A stretch of DNA of 64,000 bases, from NCBI RefSeq assembly GCF_008728855.1, contig NZ_CP042906.1, forward strand, positions 5,051,001-5,115,000, written 5' to 3'. Under the pieces are notes generated by a model that saw nothing but the letters and a program-made list of their open reading frames with translations, was not told the DNA's origin and ran no database searches. This DNA comes from Hypericibacter terrae (GTDB taxonomy: Bacteria > Pseudomonadota > Alphaproteobacteria > Dongiales > Dongiaceae). Shown here in pieces: positions 42,816 through 51,227 of this stretch. The translations under genes and the position numbers were made by a program. Position 1 is the stretch's first letter, and the number at the start of each line of letters is the position of its first letter.

Positions 42816-43502
42816 TTAAGGAAGCGACGAGAACCCTGCGATCACGTCCTTCGCCTTGGCGACGACGCCGAACAGGCCGCCCTCGATCGTGGTCATATAG
42901 ACGGCGGCCTCATGCGCATAGGCATCGCCGCTGGCGCAGCCATCCTCCACCAGCAGGCATTGATAGTTGCGATCGTTCGCCTCGCGCAGCGTCGTATGCA
43001 CGCAGACATCGGTGGTGCAGCCGGTGAAGAGCAGATGGGTAATGCCCCGCGCGCGCAGCACATGGTCGAGATCGGTGGCACAGAAGGCGCCGTTCGCGGT
43101 CTTGTCGATGATGATGTCTTCGGGCGCCGGCGTGAGCTCGGGGATGATCTGGAAGCCGGGCTCGCCGCGGACCAGCAGCCGTCCGGTCGGGCTCGGCTCG
43201 CCCACCGGCAGGCCCGCATGTTTGTGGCGCCATTGCTCATAGGGCGTGCGGTCGGCGAGATCGGCGCGATAGCCCTGGCGGGTGTAGACGATGGGACAGC
43301 CGGCGCGGCGCGCGGCCGCGATCAGGTCGCGCACCGCCGGGATGATCGCGCGCAAGGCCGAAGCGTCGTAACCCTGCCGCGCGAAATAGCCCTGCTCGGA
43401 GAGGAAATCGACCTGCAGATCGATCACCAAGAGGGCGGTCGCCGCCGGCTTGAGCTTGCCGTCATAGGGATAGTCGAAGGGTCGCGCCTTGATCATGGTC
43501 AT
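42816..43502 (-). CDS. Isochorismatase-like cysteine hydrolase
   Basis: 228 residues. The catalytic Asp in LLVIDLQVDFL, the conserved Lys in IIDKTANGAFCATDLD and the nucleophile Cys in LLFTGCTTDVCVHTTLRE form the isochorismatase-family triad. Sequence resembles ureidoacrylate/biuret hydrolase-type amidases (RutB/BiuH). The substrate cannot be fixed from sequence. ATG at 43502 has AAGGAG 5 bases upstream. Divergent from the AhpD-like gene. Confidence 0.86.
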   Translation of the reverse strand: MTMIKARPFDYPYDGKLKPAATALLVIDLQVDFLSEQGYFARQGYDASALRAIIPAVRDLIAAARRAGCPIVYTRQGYRADLADRTPYEQWRHKHAGLPVGEPSPTGRLLVRGEPGFQIIPELTPAPEDIIIDKTANGAFCATDLDHVLRARGITHLLFTGCTTDVCVHTTLREANDRNYQCLLVEDGCASGDAYAHEAAVYMTTIEGGLFGVVAKAKDVIAGFSSLP

Positions 43503-43595
43503 CTCTGCTCCTTGCGCGCGGCTTTGCCCCCTGGCCGACGCGCGGGGATCGTGCCAGCATCGAACCAAGCTTGGCAATCATCCAGGAGAGATCCC

Positions 43596-44006
43596 ATGGC
43601 GCTGGTGAAGCTGATCGAATATGCGGAAGCCGGACCCGAGGTGCGCGCGGTCTATGACGACATCATGAAGACGCGCAATGTCGACTGGATCAATAATTTC
43701 TGGAAGGCGATCGCCCACGACCCCAAGACGCTGAAACGCACCTGGGAAAGCGTGAAGGAAGTGATGGCGCCGGGCGCCCTCGATGCGCGCACCAAGGAGC
43801 TGCTCTATCTCGCCGTCAGCGTCACCAACAACTGCGAATATTGCATCGTCAGCCACATGGCCGGCGCCCGCAAGGCCGGGGCCAACGACGCGATGCTGGC
43901 CGAGCTGATGGCCGTGGTCGGCATGGCCAACGAGACCAACCGCCTGGTCAATGGCTGGCGCGTCGAGGTGGACGAGAAGCTGCAAAAGGCGGCGAGGGGC
44001 GGGTGA
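43596..44006 (+). CDS. AhpD-like carboxymuconolactone decarboxylase family protein
   Basis: 136 residues. It has the AhpD-type redox motif NNCEYCIVSHMAGARKAG (C-x-x-C followed by His), set in the CMD fold with VMAPGALDARTKELLYLAVS before it. Such proteins reduce peroxides or act as thiol antioxidants; they are not true decarboxylases when the CxxC is present. ATG 43596 begins MALVKLIEYAEAG with GGAGAG upstream. Divergent from the amidohydrolase-type gene. Confidence 0.88.
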   Translation: MALVKLIEYAEAGPEVRAVYDDIMKTRNVDWINNFWKAIAHDPKTLKRTWESVKEVMAPGALDARTKELLYLAVSVTNNCEYCIVSHMAGARKAGANDAMLAELMAVVGMANETNRLVNGWRVEVDEKLQKAARGG

Positions 44007-44059
44007 GACGTCTCGAACGAAGCCAACCTGCAGCCTCTTGATGGCCTTGGAGGTTATCT

Positions 44060-44257
44060 ATGGTTGAAGACTCGCCGAAACCCAACCAGACTGTACCTGA
44101 CTTGCGGCGAGACCTCTTTAAAATCGAGGAGATCAAGCGCGGTCTCGCAGAGGCCGATGCAGGCGAATTCGCCTCGGATGCCGAAGTTGTCGCCCTGTTC
44201 GAGAAATGGCGCCACTTAGGCCGCGGAGGCTCGTTTGGGAGCCCCACTTCATCCTAG
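44060..44257 (+). CDS. Small antitoxin-like protein, no toxin partner seen
   Basis: 65 residues, strongly charged. The stretch IKRGLAEADAGEFASDAEV plus VALFEKWR resembles the C-terminal half of prevent-host-death or RHH-type antitoxins that normally precede a RelE/ParE toxin gene. GGAGG six bases upstream of ATG 44060 is a good ribosome site. The following 152 bases contain no toxin gene. It may be an orphan antitoxin or unrelated; the call is tentative. Confidence 0.5.
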   Translation: MVEDSPKPNQTVPDLRRDLFKIEEIKRGLAEADAGEFASDAEVVALFEKWRHLGRGGSFGSPTSS

Positions 44258-44409
44258 CAGGCCCTTCCCCCGCGACCCGCGCTTTCGCATAATCTGTATC
44301 CCTGATCGGGATCCGCCCATCCGGCACCCGAGATCTCGCCCACGGCCTTGCATCGCGCCGATCGACGATTCCGCCGGTCCGTGCACGCCCCTTGCCTCGA
44401 GGAGTTTCC

Positions 44410-45789
44410 ATGACCGCCATTCGCGCCAATTACGATGCCGCCCGGTTGCGCCGCCTCGATGCCGCGCACCATATCCACCCCTTCTCCAACGCCACCCAGG
44501 TGGTGGCCGAGGGGGGCGGGCGGCTCTTCGCCCATGCCGACGGCATCTACATCTATGACGTCGACAACAAGCGCTATCTCGACGGCATGGCCGGGCTCTG
44601 GTGCGTCAATGTCGGCTATGGCCGCGAGGAGCTGGTCGAGGCCGCCGCGCGGCAGATGCGCGAATTTCCCTATTATTCGAGCTTCTTCGGCGGGACCACG
44701 CCGCCCACGGTCGAGCTCGCGGCCAAGCTGGTCGAACTCCTCGGCCATGGCCTCAACCACATCCTGTTCGCCAATTCCGGCTCCGAGGCGAACGACACGG
44801 TGGTGCGCCTCGTGCGCCATTTCTGGAATCTCGAGGGCAAGCCCAAGAAGAAGGCCTTCATCTCGCGCCGCTTCGCCTATCACGGCTCGACCATGGCGTC
44901 GGCCAGCCTCGGCAATTGGGGCACGATGCATGAGCAGGCCGACCTGCCGCTGCCGGGCTTCCATCATGTCGGCGCGCCCTACTGGTACGCCGAGGGCGGC
45001 GACCGCGATCCCGAGGCCTTCGGCATCGCCTGCGCCCAGGCGATCGAGGCGAAGATCCTGGAGCTGGGGGCGGAGAATGTCGCGGCGGTGATCGGCGAGC
45101 CGGTCCAGGGGGCGGGCGGCGTCATCGTCCCGCCCAAGAGCTATTGGCCCGCGGTCGAGAAGATCTGCCGCAAGCATGACGTGCTGCTGGTGGCCGACGA
45201 GGTGATCTGCGGCTTCGGGCGCACCGGGAACTGGTTCGGCTTCGAGACCCTGGGCTTTACGCCCGACATCGTCACCATGGCGAAGGGATTGTCCTCGGGC
45301 TATCAGCCGATCTCGGCCGTGGCGGTCAACGACCGCGTCGCCAAGCCGCTGCTCGCGGCCGGCTACTGGCTTCATGGCTTCACCTATTCGGGCCACCCGG
45401 TGGCCGCCGCCGTGGCGCTCAAGAACATCGAGATCATCGAACGCGAGAACCTGGTGGGCAAGGTCGCCAAGGAGACCGGCCCCTATTTCGCGCAGCGCCT
45501 CAAGACCCTGGAGCAGAATCCGATCGTGGGCGAGGTGCGCACGCTGGGGCTGCTCGGCGGCATCGAGCTCGTTGCCGACAAGAAGACCCGCCGGCGCTTC
45601 GATCCCCTGGGCCATGCCGGCAATGTCTGCCGCGAGCGCTGCCTCGCCAACGGCCTCATCATGCGCGCGAGCTTCGAGACCATGGTGCTCTCGCCGCCGC
45701 TTACCATCACCAAGGCCCAGATCGACGAGCTGGTGACGCTGGCGGGGCGGGCGCTGGATGAGACGGCAGCGGAGTTGCTGAAGCGCTAG
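44410..45789 (+). CDS. Class III omega-aminotransferase
   Basis: 459 residues. PLP-binding Lys in TMAKGLSSGYQPISA, the Asp in LLVADEVICGFGRTG, the Gly-rich ANSGSEANDTVVRL phosphate-binding loop, and N-terminal HHIHPFSN are typical of (putrescine/taurine/beta-alanine):pyruvate aminotransferases. The substrate is unresolved; a polyamine or omega-amino acid donor is likely. GAGGAG seven bases upstream supports ATG 44410. No clear operon partner. Confidence 0.92.
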   Translation: MTAIRANYDAARLRRLDAAHHIHPFSNATQVVAEGGGRLFAHADGIYIYDVDNKRYLDGMAGLWCVNVGYGREELVEAAARQMREFPYYSSFFGGTTPPTVELAAKLVELLGHGLNHILFANSGSEANDTVVRLVRHFWNLEGKPKKKAFISRRFAYHGSTMASASLGNWGTMHEQADLPLPGFHHVGAPYWYAEGGDRDPEAFGIACAQAIEAKILELGAENVAAVIGEPVQGAGGVIVPPKSYWPAVEKICRKHDVLLVADEVICGFGRTGNWFGFETLGFTPDIVTMAKGLSSGYQPISAVAVNDRVAKPLLAAGYWLHGFTYSGHPVAAAVALKNIEIIERENLVGKVAKETGPYFAQRLKTLEQNPIVGEVRTLGLLGGIELVADKKTRRRFDPLGHAGNVCRERCLANGLIMRASFETMVLSPPLTITKAQIDELVTLAGRALDETAAELLKR

Positions 45790-46152
45790 GGCTTGCGCGT
45801 CACCGAGCGTCGGCGCCCACTACGAGCGTGATCAAAGCTTAAAAGTAGAGCAGAGCGATCACATCAATTTAGGGGGTAGGGGGAGGGGCATGGTTCAAGA
45901 AAAAAACCTGTCCTGCCACCATCAAACTCACTCGAAGCATTGAAGCAGAGCGGCGATGAAGCCGGCCCCGTCGGCCGCAAGTGGGACCTCTCGCCGAGGT
46001 TGCAGTCGTGTCGCTCGGATGCGGGATCTCAGTCTTTTTAGTTGTTCCATTTCTCGACTGTATCCCCGTTCGTGCAACCACCGGCGGCATCTTGGCGCAG
46101 TGCGCTCGCGCGCGTCGGGCTGATATTCCTGACGGCGCGGGGGGACCACGCC
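45790..46152. other. 363-bp gap with composite repeat copy
   Basis: Its first third holds the composite repeat at 45837-45890. The remainder (to the ELM1-like gene) is mixed sequence with a T-rich patch at about 46032-46052 (CTTTTTAGTTGTTCCATTTC), probably the promoter area. Weak overlapping reading frames here look like shadows and are not called. Confidence 0.4.
45837..45890. repeat. Composite repeat ending in type B half arm, copy 2
   Basis: GCTTAAAAGTAGAGCAGAGC, then GATCAC, then AGGGGGTAGGGGGAGGGG, matching 6964-7016 over about 53 bases with a handful of differences. Flanking GTGATC/GATCAC (45828-45862) adds an inverted pair absent from copy 1. Confidence 0.65.
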
Positions 46153-47316
46153 ATGACCATTCAATCTCGACATGGGGCCGCCGGTTCGGCAAGCCAGGCC
46201 GGCGAGACACGTGAACGCCAGACGCCGCGCGTCTGGACACTCATACACAAGCGATGCGGCGACAATGAGCAGACGCTAGCCTTGGCCGAGGCGTTGCGCT
46301 GGCCGTTCACCGCCATCGAGCTCGACACGCCTAAAGCCAATGGGCGCCGGCTCGGCGAATGGCGCCGAGCATGGCATGGGGTGGGCAGCGCGCCTGGATC
46401 GCGACTGGAGCGCCCGGATCTCGTCATCTGCTGCGGCTGCGATGCGGAAGACTTTGCGCGATCGATCCGGAAGGCAGCTGGCGTCGGAAATACGCATCTG
46501 GTCTATATCGGCCGACCGCGGGCGCGATTTGCAGAGTTCTCCCTGGTCATATCGACGCCGCAATATGCCCTGCCAGCGAGGCCCAATGTCGTCGAGCTGG
46601 ATCTGCCGCTGCACCGGGCGCGCCCCGATCGGATCGCGGCGGCCCTGAAGATCTGGACCCCGCGTTTCGCGCATCTTCCGCACCCGCGCATCGCGCTGCT
46701 GATCGGCGGAAGCACGGGGCCATTCGCGCTGGACGCCCCGGCGGCCGCAAGGCTCGCCCGTCGCGCCAGTGCGCGCGCCCGCGCGACGGGGGGTTCCCTG
46801 CTCGTCACCACGAGCCATCGCACGCAATCCTGGGCGATCACGGCCTTGCTCGACACGCTCGACGCGCCGGCGCACATCCATCGCTGGTCGCGCCATGTCG
46901 CGGAGAACCCCTATCTGGCCTATCTCGGGCTTGCCGACGAGATCATCGTCACGGGCGATAGCATGTCGATGATCGCCGAGGCCGCCGCCACAGGAAAGCC
47001 GCTTCATCTGTTCGATCTGGGCGAAGGCGCCTATGCGATGCGTGAGGATGCGCCGATCGGCCGCCAATTATGGCTTCGGCCGCAGCTTCTGGCGCGCATG
47101 CTGCATTTCAAGATGGTTGAGGCGCTGATGCCGCCGGATCGCCGGCGCGACATCCGCCGCATCCTCGGCAACGTCGTCGCCTCGGGGCGCGCGGCATGGC
47201 TCGGCGACCCGCTGCCCGCCGACCCTCTGCTCACATCCCGCCACGGTCTCGATGAGGTGATACGGCGCATCCAGAGCTGGTTCGAGCCGGCACCGGATTC
47301 GGCCGAAGCCCGCTGA
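46153..47316 (+). CDS. ELM1 (DUF1022) family protein
   Basis: 387 residues. Motifs WTLIHKRCGDNEQTLALAEAL, VGNTHLVYIGRPRA, ALLIGGSTGPFALDAPAA, LVTTSHRTQSW and VTGDSMSMIAEAAATGKPLH are shared with the mitochondrial fission ELM1-like family, which has a glycosyltransferase-B-like fold. The bacterial function is unknown, probably nucleotide-sugar related. ATG 46153 is chosen; an upstream TTG would add unconserved residues. Convergent with phaB. Confidence 0.85.
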   Translation: MTIQSRHGAAGSASQAGETRERQTPRVWTLIHKRCGDNEQTLALAEALRWPFTAIELDTPKANGRRLGEWRRAWHGVGSAPGSRLERPDLVICCGCDAEDFARSIRKAAGVGNTHLVYIGRPRARFAEFSLVISTPQYALPARPNVVELDLPLHRARPDRIAAALKIWTPRFAHLPHPRIALLIGGSTGPFALDAPAAARLARRASARARATGGSLLVTTSHRTQSWAITALLDTLDAPAHIHRWSRHVAENPYLAYLGLADEIIVTGDSMSMIAEAAATGKPLHLFDLGEGAYAMREDAPIGRQLWLRPQLLARMLHFKMVEALMPPDRRRDIRRILGNVVASGRAAWLGDPLPADPLLTSRHGLDEVIRRIQSWFEPAPDSAEAR

Positions 47317-47339
47317 ATCCGTACCCGCTCTGCCGAAGC

Positions 47340-48062
47340 TCAGAGCATATATTGCCCACCATTGATGGTGAGCTGCGAGCCGGTGATGAAGCCGGCTTCG
47401 TCGGCGGCGAGGAAAGTGACGCAGCGCGCGATCTCCTCGGGCTCGCCGAGGCGGCCGACCGGGATCTTGGCGACGATCTTCGCCAGCACCGGCTCCGGCA
47501 CGGCGCGGACCATGTCGGTGTTGATATAGCCGGGGCAGATGGTGTTGACAGTGATGCCCTTGGCGGCCGATTCCAGTGCCAGCGCCTTGCTGAAACCGTG
47601 CATGGCGGCCTTGGCGGCGGCATAGTTCGACTGGCCGAACTGGCCCGACTGGCCGTTGATCGAGCCGATATTGATGATCCGCCCGAAGCCCCGCTCGCGC
47701 ATCGATTCGATCACCAGCCGCGAGAGGTTGAAGCAGCTGGTGATGTTGGTGCGGAGCACCTCGTCCCAGATCTGCGGGGTCATCTTGTGCAGCGTCGTAT
47801 CGCGGGTGATGCCGGCATTGTTGACCAGGATCTCGATCGGCCCATGCTCGGCGGTGATCTTCTTGATCGCGGCCTCGCAGGCCGCAAAGTCGCCGACATC
47901 GAACTTCATCGCCGGGATGCCCGTCTCGGCGGTGAACTCCCGCGCGGCCGCGTCGTTGCCCGAGTAGTTCGCGACCACGCGGTAGTGGGCCTTCTTCAGG
48001 GCCTCCGCGATGGCGCGGCCGATGCCGCGCGTTCCGCCCGTCACGAGCGCGAGCCTGGTCAT
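47340..48062 (-). CDS. phaB: Acetoacetyl-CoA reductase
   Basis: 240 residues of the short-chain dehydrogenase fold. NADPH-binding VTGGTRGIGRAIAEAL, the NNAGITRD motif, and the catalytic Ser-Tyr-Lys with NYAAAKAAMHGFSKALA. PhaB reduces acetoacetyl-CoA to (R)-3-hydroxybutyryl-CoA, the PHB monomer. Downstream end of the leftward phaE-phaC-phaA-phaB group. The phaA gene is 93 bases upstream. Confidence 0.94.
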   Translation of the reverse strand: MTRLALVTGGTRGIGRAIAEALKKAHYRVVANYSGNDAAAREFTAETGIPAMKFDVGDFAACEAAIKKITAEHGPIEILVNNAGITRDTTLHKMTPQIWDEVLRTNITSCFNLSRLVIESMRERGFGRIINIGSINGQSGQFGQSNYAAAKAAMHGFSKALALESAAKGITVNTICPGYINTDMVRAVPEPVLAKIVAKIPVGRLGEPEEIARCVTFLAADEAGFITGSQLTINGGQYML

Positions 48063-48155
48063 GATGTTCTCTCCCTATCCCTGCCGGCCTGTTGTCCAGG
48101 CTTCTCGATCTGTTCAACCAAGACGAAACGCGTCAGCGTTCCACGCACCCCAGCG

Positions 48156-49331
48156 TCAACGCTCCACGCACATGGCGATGCCCATGCCGCCGCCGATGCA
48201 GAGCGTGGCAAGGCCCTTCTTCGAGTTCCGCTTCTGCATCTCGTGCAGCAGCGTCACCAGTACGCGCGCACCCGAGGCGCCGATCGGATGGCCGATCGCG
48301 ATGGCGCCGCCATTGACATTGACCTTGCTCGCGTCCCAGCCGAGCTCCTTGTTGACGGCACAGGCCTGCGCGGCGAACGCCTCGTTGGCTTCGATCAGGT
48401 CGAGATCGCCGATCTTCCAATTGGCCTTCGACAGCGCCGCGCGGCTGGCCGGAATCGGCCCCGAGCCCATGATCGCCGGATCCACGCCGGCCGTGGCCCA
48501 GGAGACGATGCGCGCGAGCGGCGTCAGCCCGCGGCGCTTGGCTTCCTCGGCCGTCATCAGCACCACGGCGGCCGCGCCGTCATTGATGCCCGAGGCATTG
48601 CCAGCCGTGACCGTGCCGTTCTCCTTGATGAAAGCGGGGCGCAGTTTCGCCAGGGTCTCGACCGTGGTGCCGGCGCGCGGATATTCGTCGGTATCGACGG
48701 TGATGTCGCCCTTGCGGTCCTTGATCGTGACCGGCGCGATCTCGTCCTTGAACTTGCCGGCCTGCTGCGCCGCCACGGCCTTTTGCTGCGAGCCCGCCGC
48801 GAATTCGTCCTGCTGGGCGCGTGTGATCTGCCATTTCTGCGCGACGTTCTCGGCGGTGTTGCCCATGTGATAGCCGTTGAAGGCGTCCCACAGCCCGTCC
48901 TTGATCATGGTGTCGACCATCTCGGCCGGTCCCATCTTCACGCCATTGCGCAGATGCATCGCATGCGGCGCCTGGCTCATGCTCTCCTGGCCGCCGGCCA
49001 CCACGATCTTGCTGTCGCCGCCGCGGATCGCCTGGAAGCCCAGCGCCACCGCGCGCAGGCCCGAGCCGCAGAGCTGGTTGATGTTGTAGGCTGTCTTCTC
49101 ATAGGGGATGCCCGCGCCGACCGCCGCCTGGCGCGCCGGATTCTGTCCTTCGGCCGCGGTCAGGATCTGGCCGAGCACGACCTCGTCGACCTCGCCGGGC
49201 TCGACCTTGGCGCGCGCTATGGCGGCCCTGATCGCGACCTCGCCCAGCTTATGCGCCGGCAGGCTCGACAAGGATCCGTTGAAGGATCCGACCGGCGTGC
49301 GCGCCGCACCGACAATGACGATCTCGGACAT
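48156..49331 (-). CDS. phaA: Acetyl-CoA acetyltransferase (beta-ketothiolase)
   Basis: 391 residues. Active-site Cys in [16 protein letters not shown], His in [20 protein letters not shown] and the second Cys in [13 protein letters not shown] are all intact. PhaA condenses two acetyl-CoA to acetoacetyl-CoA, the first step of PHB synthesis and the entry step of the ethylmalonyl-CoA pathway. The last codons and stop are duplicated in the DNA just downstream (48132-48148 and 48155-48171). Confidence 0.96.
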   Translation of the reverse strand: MSEIVIVGAARTPVGSFNGSLSSLPAHKLGEVAIRAAIARAKVEPGEVDEVVLGQILTAAEGQNPARQAAVGAGIPYEKTAYNINQLCGSGLRAVALGFQAIRGGDSKIVVAGGQESMSQAPHAMHLRNGVKMGPAEMVDTMIKDGLWDAFNGYHMGNTAENVAQKWQITRAQQDEFAAGSQQKAVAAQQAGKFKDEIAPVTIKDRKGDITVDTDEYPRAGTTVETLAKLRPAFIKENGTVTAGNASGINDGAAAVVLMTAEEAKRRGLTPLARIVSWATAGVDPAIMGSGPIPASRAALSKANWKIGDLDLIEANEAFAAQACAVNKELGWDASKVNVNGGAIAIGHPIGASGARVLVTLLHEMQKRNSKKGLATLCIGGGMGIAMCVER

Positions 49332-49573
49332 GGGACGGAACTCCTTGCTGCTCCTCGGACGATTGCGAACATCCGCGAGGAAAATGGGGAAGGCCGCTTT
49401 CGGGCTCTTCTGGGGGAGCCCGGACGGCTCGTCTCATCCGACCTTAACCGGGCGGGGCCGGGCCCCGCAAGCCGAGGTCCCTGTCGTGGGAAAGCCCGTG
49501 ATGTCGCAGGGCTTTGTCGCTGCTCGTCATGACACGCAAATGCAACGAAGCCCCCATGCCGGTGACTTGCCGT

Positions 49574-50695
49574 TCAGTTGCCGCGCCGCGCCATCCACGC
49601 CGCCAGGGGATGCCAGAGTTTCAGCTTGGCGCTGCCGCCCACCACCATCCCGATATGGCCGGCGGCGGGGGTCAGGCGTTCGGCCCCCGGCAGCGCCTTG
49701 GCCAGCGCCAGCGCCGAGGCCGGCGGCACGATGCGGTCCTGGTCGGGGATGACCACCAGCGACGGCAGATGGACCTTCGCCGGATCGACGATCTCGCCCG
49801 CGACCACCCAGCGCAGGGTCGCGGGGCTGTTCTCGCCATACCAGCCCGTCATGCATTCGCGCGCGACGGGTGCCGCCAGCGGCACGCCGTCATTGAGCCA
49901 GTCCTCGAGGGCCACGAACAGCTTCGCCTTGTCGCTCTCCGGATCGAGCTCGGCGAAGGCGAGGAACTTGCGGACGATCTGGAACGGATCGACGCCGGCG
50001 AAGAGTGCCTGCAGCGCATCGACCGGCATCTCACCCAGTTGCGCCAAAGTCGGCTCCAGCGCGGCCGCCATGGCGCCGATGAGCTTGCCCTGCTCGGGAT
50101 GCTCGGCGTGGAAATCCCAGGGCGTGGCCATCAGCACCAGTCCCGCCAGATCGCGCTGGCGGGTCTGCGCCGCCGCCAGCGCCAGCAGCCCGCCCATGCA
50201 ATAACCGAGCATCACGATGGGACGATCCGGCTCGCGCTCGGCCACGGCATCGAGCGCGCGCGAGAGACGGCCGGCGATATAGTCGGTGAGGTCGAAGCGG
50301 CGCTCGGCCGGACCCGGCGCATCCCAATCGAGCAGATAGGCCGTGAAGCCTTCGCCCGCGAGAAACCGCATCAGGCTGCGATCCTCGTCGAGATCGAGCA
50401 CATAGGCGCGATTGATCAGCGACGGCACGACGAGAAGCGCCGGCCGGTGCACGGCGCCTTCGCCGGATTTCGCCTTGTCCTTCGCCGCAGCGAATTTCAG
50501 CAGCCGCGTCGTGCCTTCGCGCCAGGCGACCGGCGGCTCGGCGACCTGGCGCCGGGCGGGAAAGGTCCGATAGGCGACGATGCCGGCGGCGAGGCGGTCG
50601 AGCCGAGCGACGGTCTCGCGCTCCAGCGCCGCGGCGAAATCGTCAGGATCGAGCTTTGCGAGATCGAGGCCGAGCGGCGCGAGATTTTCCGGCAA
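49574..50695 (-). CDS. phaC: Poly(3-hydroxyalkanoate) synthase, class III-like PhaC
   Basis: 373 residues from a TTG at 50695 with GAGG six bases upstream. Catalytic Cys near residue 166 in MLGYCMGGLLALA (the lipase-box-like GxCxGG), Asp in VVIPDQDRIVPP and His in PAAGHIGMVVGG. The length, about 370, matches class III synthases that need a small PhaE partner, not the 560-600 residues of class I. The gene overlaps phaE by 53 bases. A longer in-frame start upstream would run through phaE and is unlikely. It polymerises 3-hydroxybutyryl-CoA on the PHB granule. Confidence 0.9.
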   Translation of the reverse strand: MPENLAPLGLDLAKLDPDDFAAALERETVARLDRLAAGIVAYRTFPARRQVAEPPVAWREGTTRLLKFAAAKDKAKSGEGAVHRPALLVVPSLINRAYVLDLDEDRSLMRFLAGEGFTAYLLDWDAPGPAERRFDLTDYIAGRLSRALDAVAEREPDRPIVMLGYCMGGLLALAAAQTRQRDLAGLVLMATPWDFHAEHPEQGKLIGAMAAALEPTLAQLGEMPVDALQALFAGVDPFQIVRKFLAFAELDPESDKAKLFVALEDWLNDGVPLAAPVARECMTGWYGENSPATLRWVVAGEIVDPAKVHLPSLVVIPDQDRIVPPASALALAKALPGAERLTPAAGHIGMVVGGSAKLKLWHPLAAWMARRGN

Positions 50696-51074
50696 GGGCG
50701 GCCTCGATGCCGGCGACGCGGCGCTCCAGATCCGCCAGCTGGCGAGCGAGCTGGTCCAGCCGAGCATTGCCGTCAGGAGATGCTGCGGCAGCGGCCGGGG
50801 GCCGAGCCGTGGCGGCGGCGTCCTGCTTGCGGCTGCGGCTTCGGCCATGACCGTCCTCGTTCTTTCCCGGGGCCTCGTTCTTTCCCGGGGCCTCGTTTTT
50901 TCCCGGGGCCTCGCTCACGCCGCCGCTGGCCGCGACCAGAGTGGCGCCCATGGCCGCGACCGTGCGAGCCACCTGATCGAGCAGCGCCGGATTGCTGCCG
51001 AACGCCGTGAGCTGGCTCTCCCACAGATCGAGATAGCGCTTGGCCAGTTGGGCGAGGTCGGGCGGCTCGGCCAT
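50643..51074 (-). CDS. phaE: PhaE-like synthase subunit with EAPGKN repeats
   Basis: 143 residues. The N-terminus LAQLAKRYLDLWESQLTAF and the C-terminal leucine-zipper-like DQLARQLADLERRVAGIEAAL resemble PhaE subunits of class III synthases, though much shorter than the 350-residue PhaE of Allochromatium. Between them is a low-complexity linker with three exact EAPGKN repeats encoded by an 18-bp minisatellite. Overlap with phaC supports a functional pair. The short length means the family name is by context. Confidence 0.7.
   Translation of the reverse strand: MAEPPDLAQLAKRYLDLWESQLTAFGSNPALLDQVARTVAAMGATLVAASGGVSEAPGKNEAPGKNEAPGKNEDGHGRSRSRKQDAAATARPPAAAAASPDGNARLDQLARQLADLERRVAGIEAALAGKSRAARPRSRKARS
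50855..50908. repeat. 18-bp tandem repeat (x3) inside phaE
   Basis: Three copies of CCTCGTTCTTTCCCGGGG in a row (the third with TTTTTT), in frame with phaE, encoding EAPGKN three times. A unit of 18 bases keeps the frame under slippage. Confidence 0.92.
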
Positions 51075-51192
51075 GACGTCTGGGCCTCTGGTTCGGAGGC
51101 CCGACTATAGCCAAGCCCTTGGCCTGTTTCCACTTGCTGCGGCGCGGGGCGAGAATCCTCGCGTTGCACAACCGGGCCGGAATCCTGCTATG

Positions 51193-51203
51193 CTGCGCCG
51201 CAA
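51193..51203 (+). promoter_or_regulatory. TGC-N3-GCA site before phaR (candidate PhaR operator)
   Basis: CTGCGCCGCAA contains the dyad TGC-GCC-GCA, 25 bases before the phaR start. PhaR repressors are known to bind TGC-rich palindromes of this type and to repress their own gene. The assignment is inferred from position and pattern only. Confidence 0.4.
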
Positions 51204-51227
51204 CGGGTGACGACAGAGGTGACGCGC

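Noticed and set aside
44258-44409. RelE/ParE-type toxin following the antitoxin-like gene
   Set aside because: No open frame of suitable length with a toxin-like sequence exists before the aminotransferase gene.
45869-46240. Minus-strand 123-codon ORF in the gap before the ELM1-like gene
   Set aside because: It runs through repeat sequence and the ELM1-like N-terminus, is Arg-rich, and has no domain pattern.
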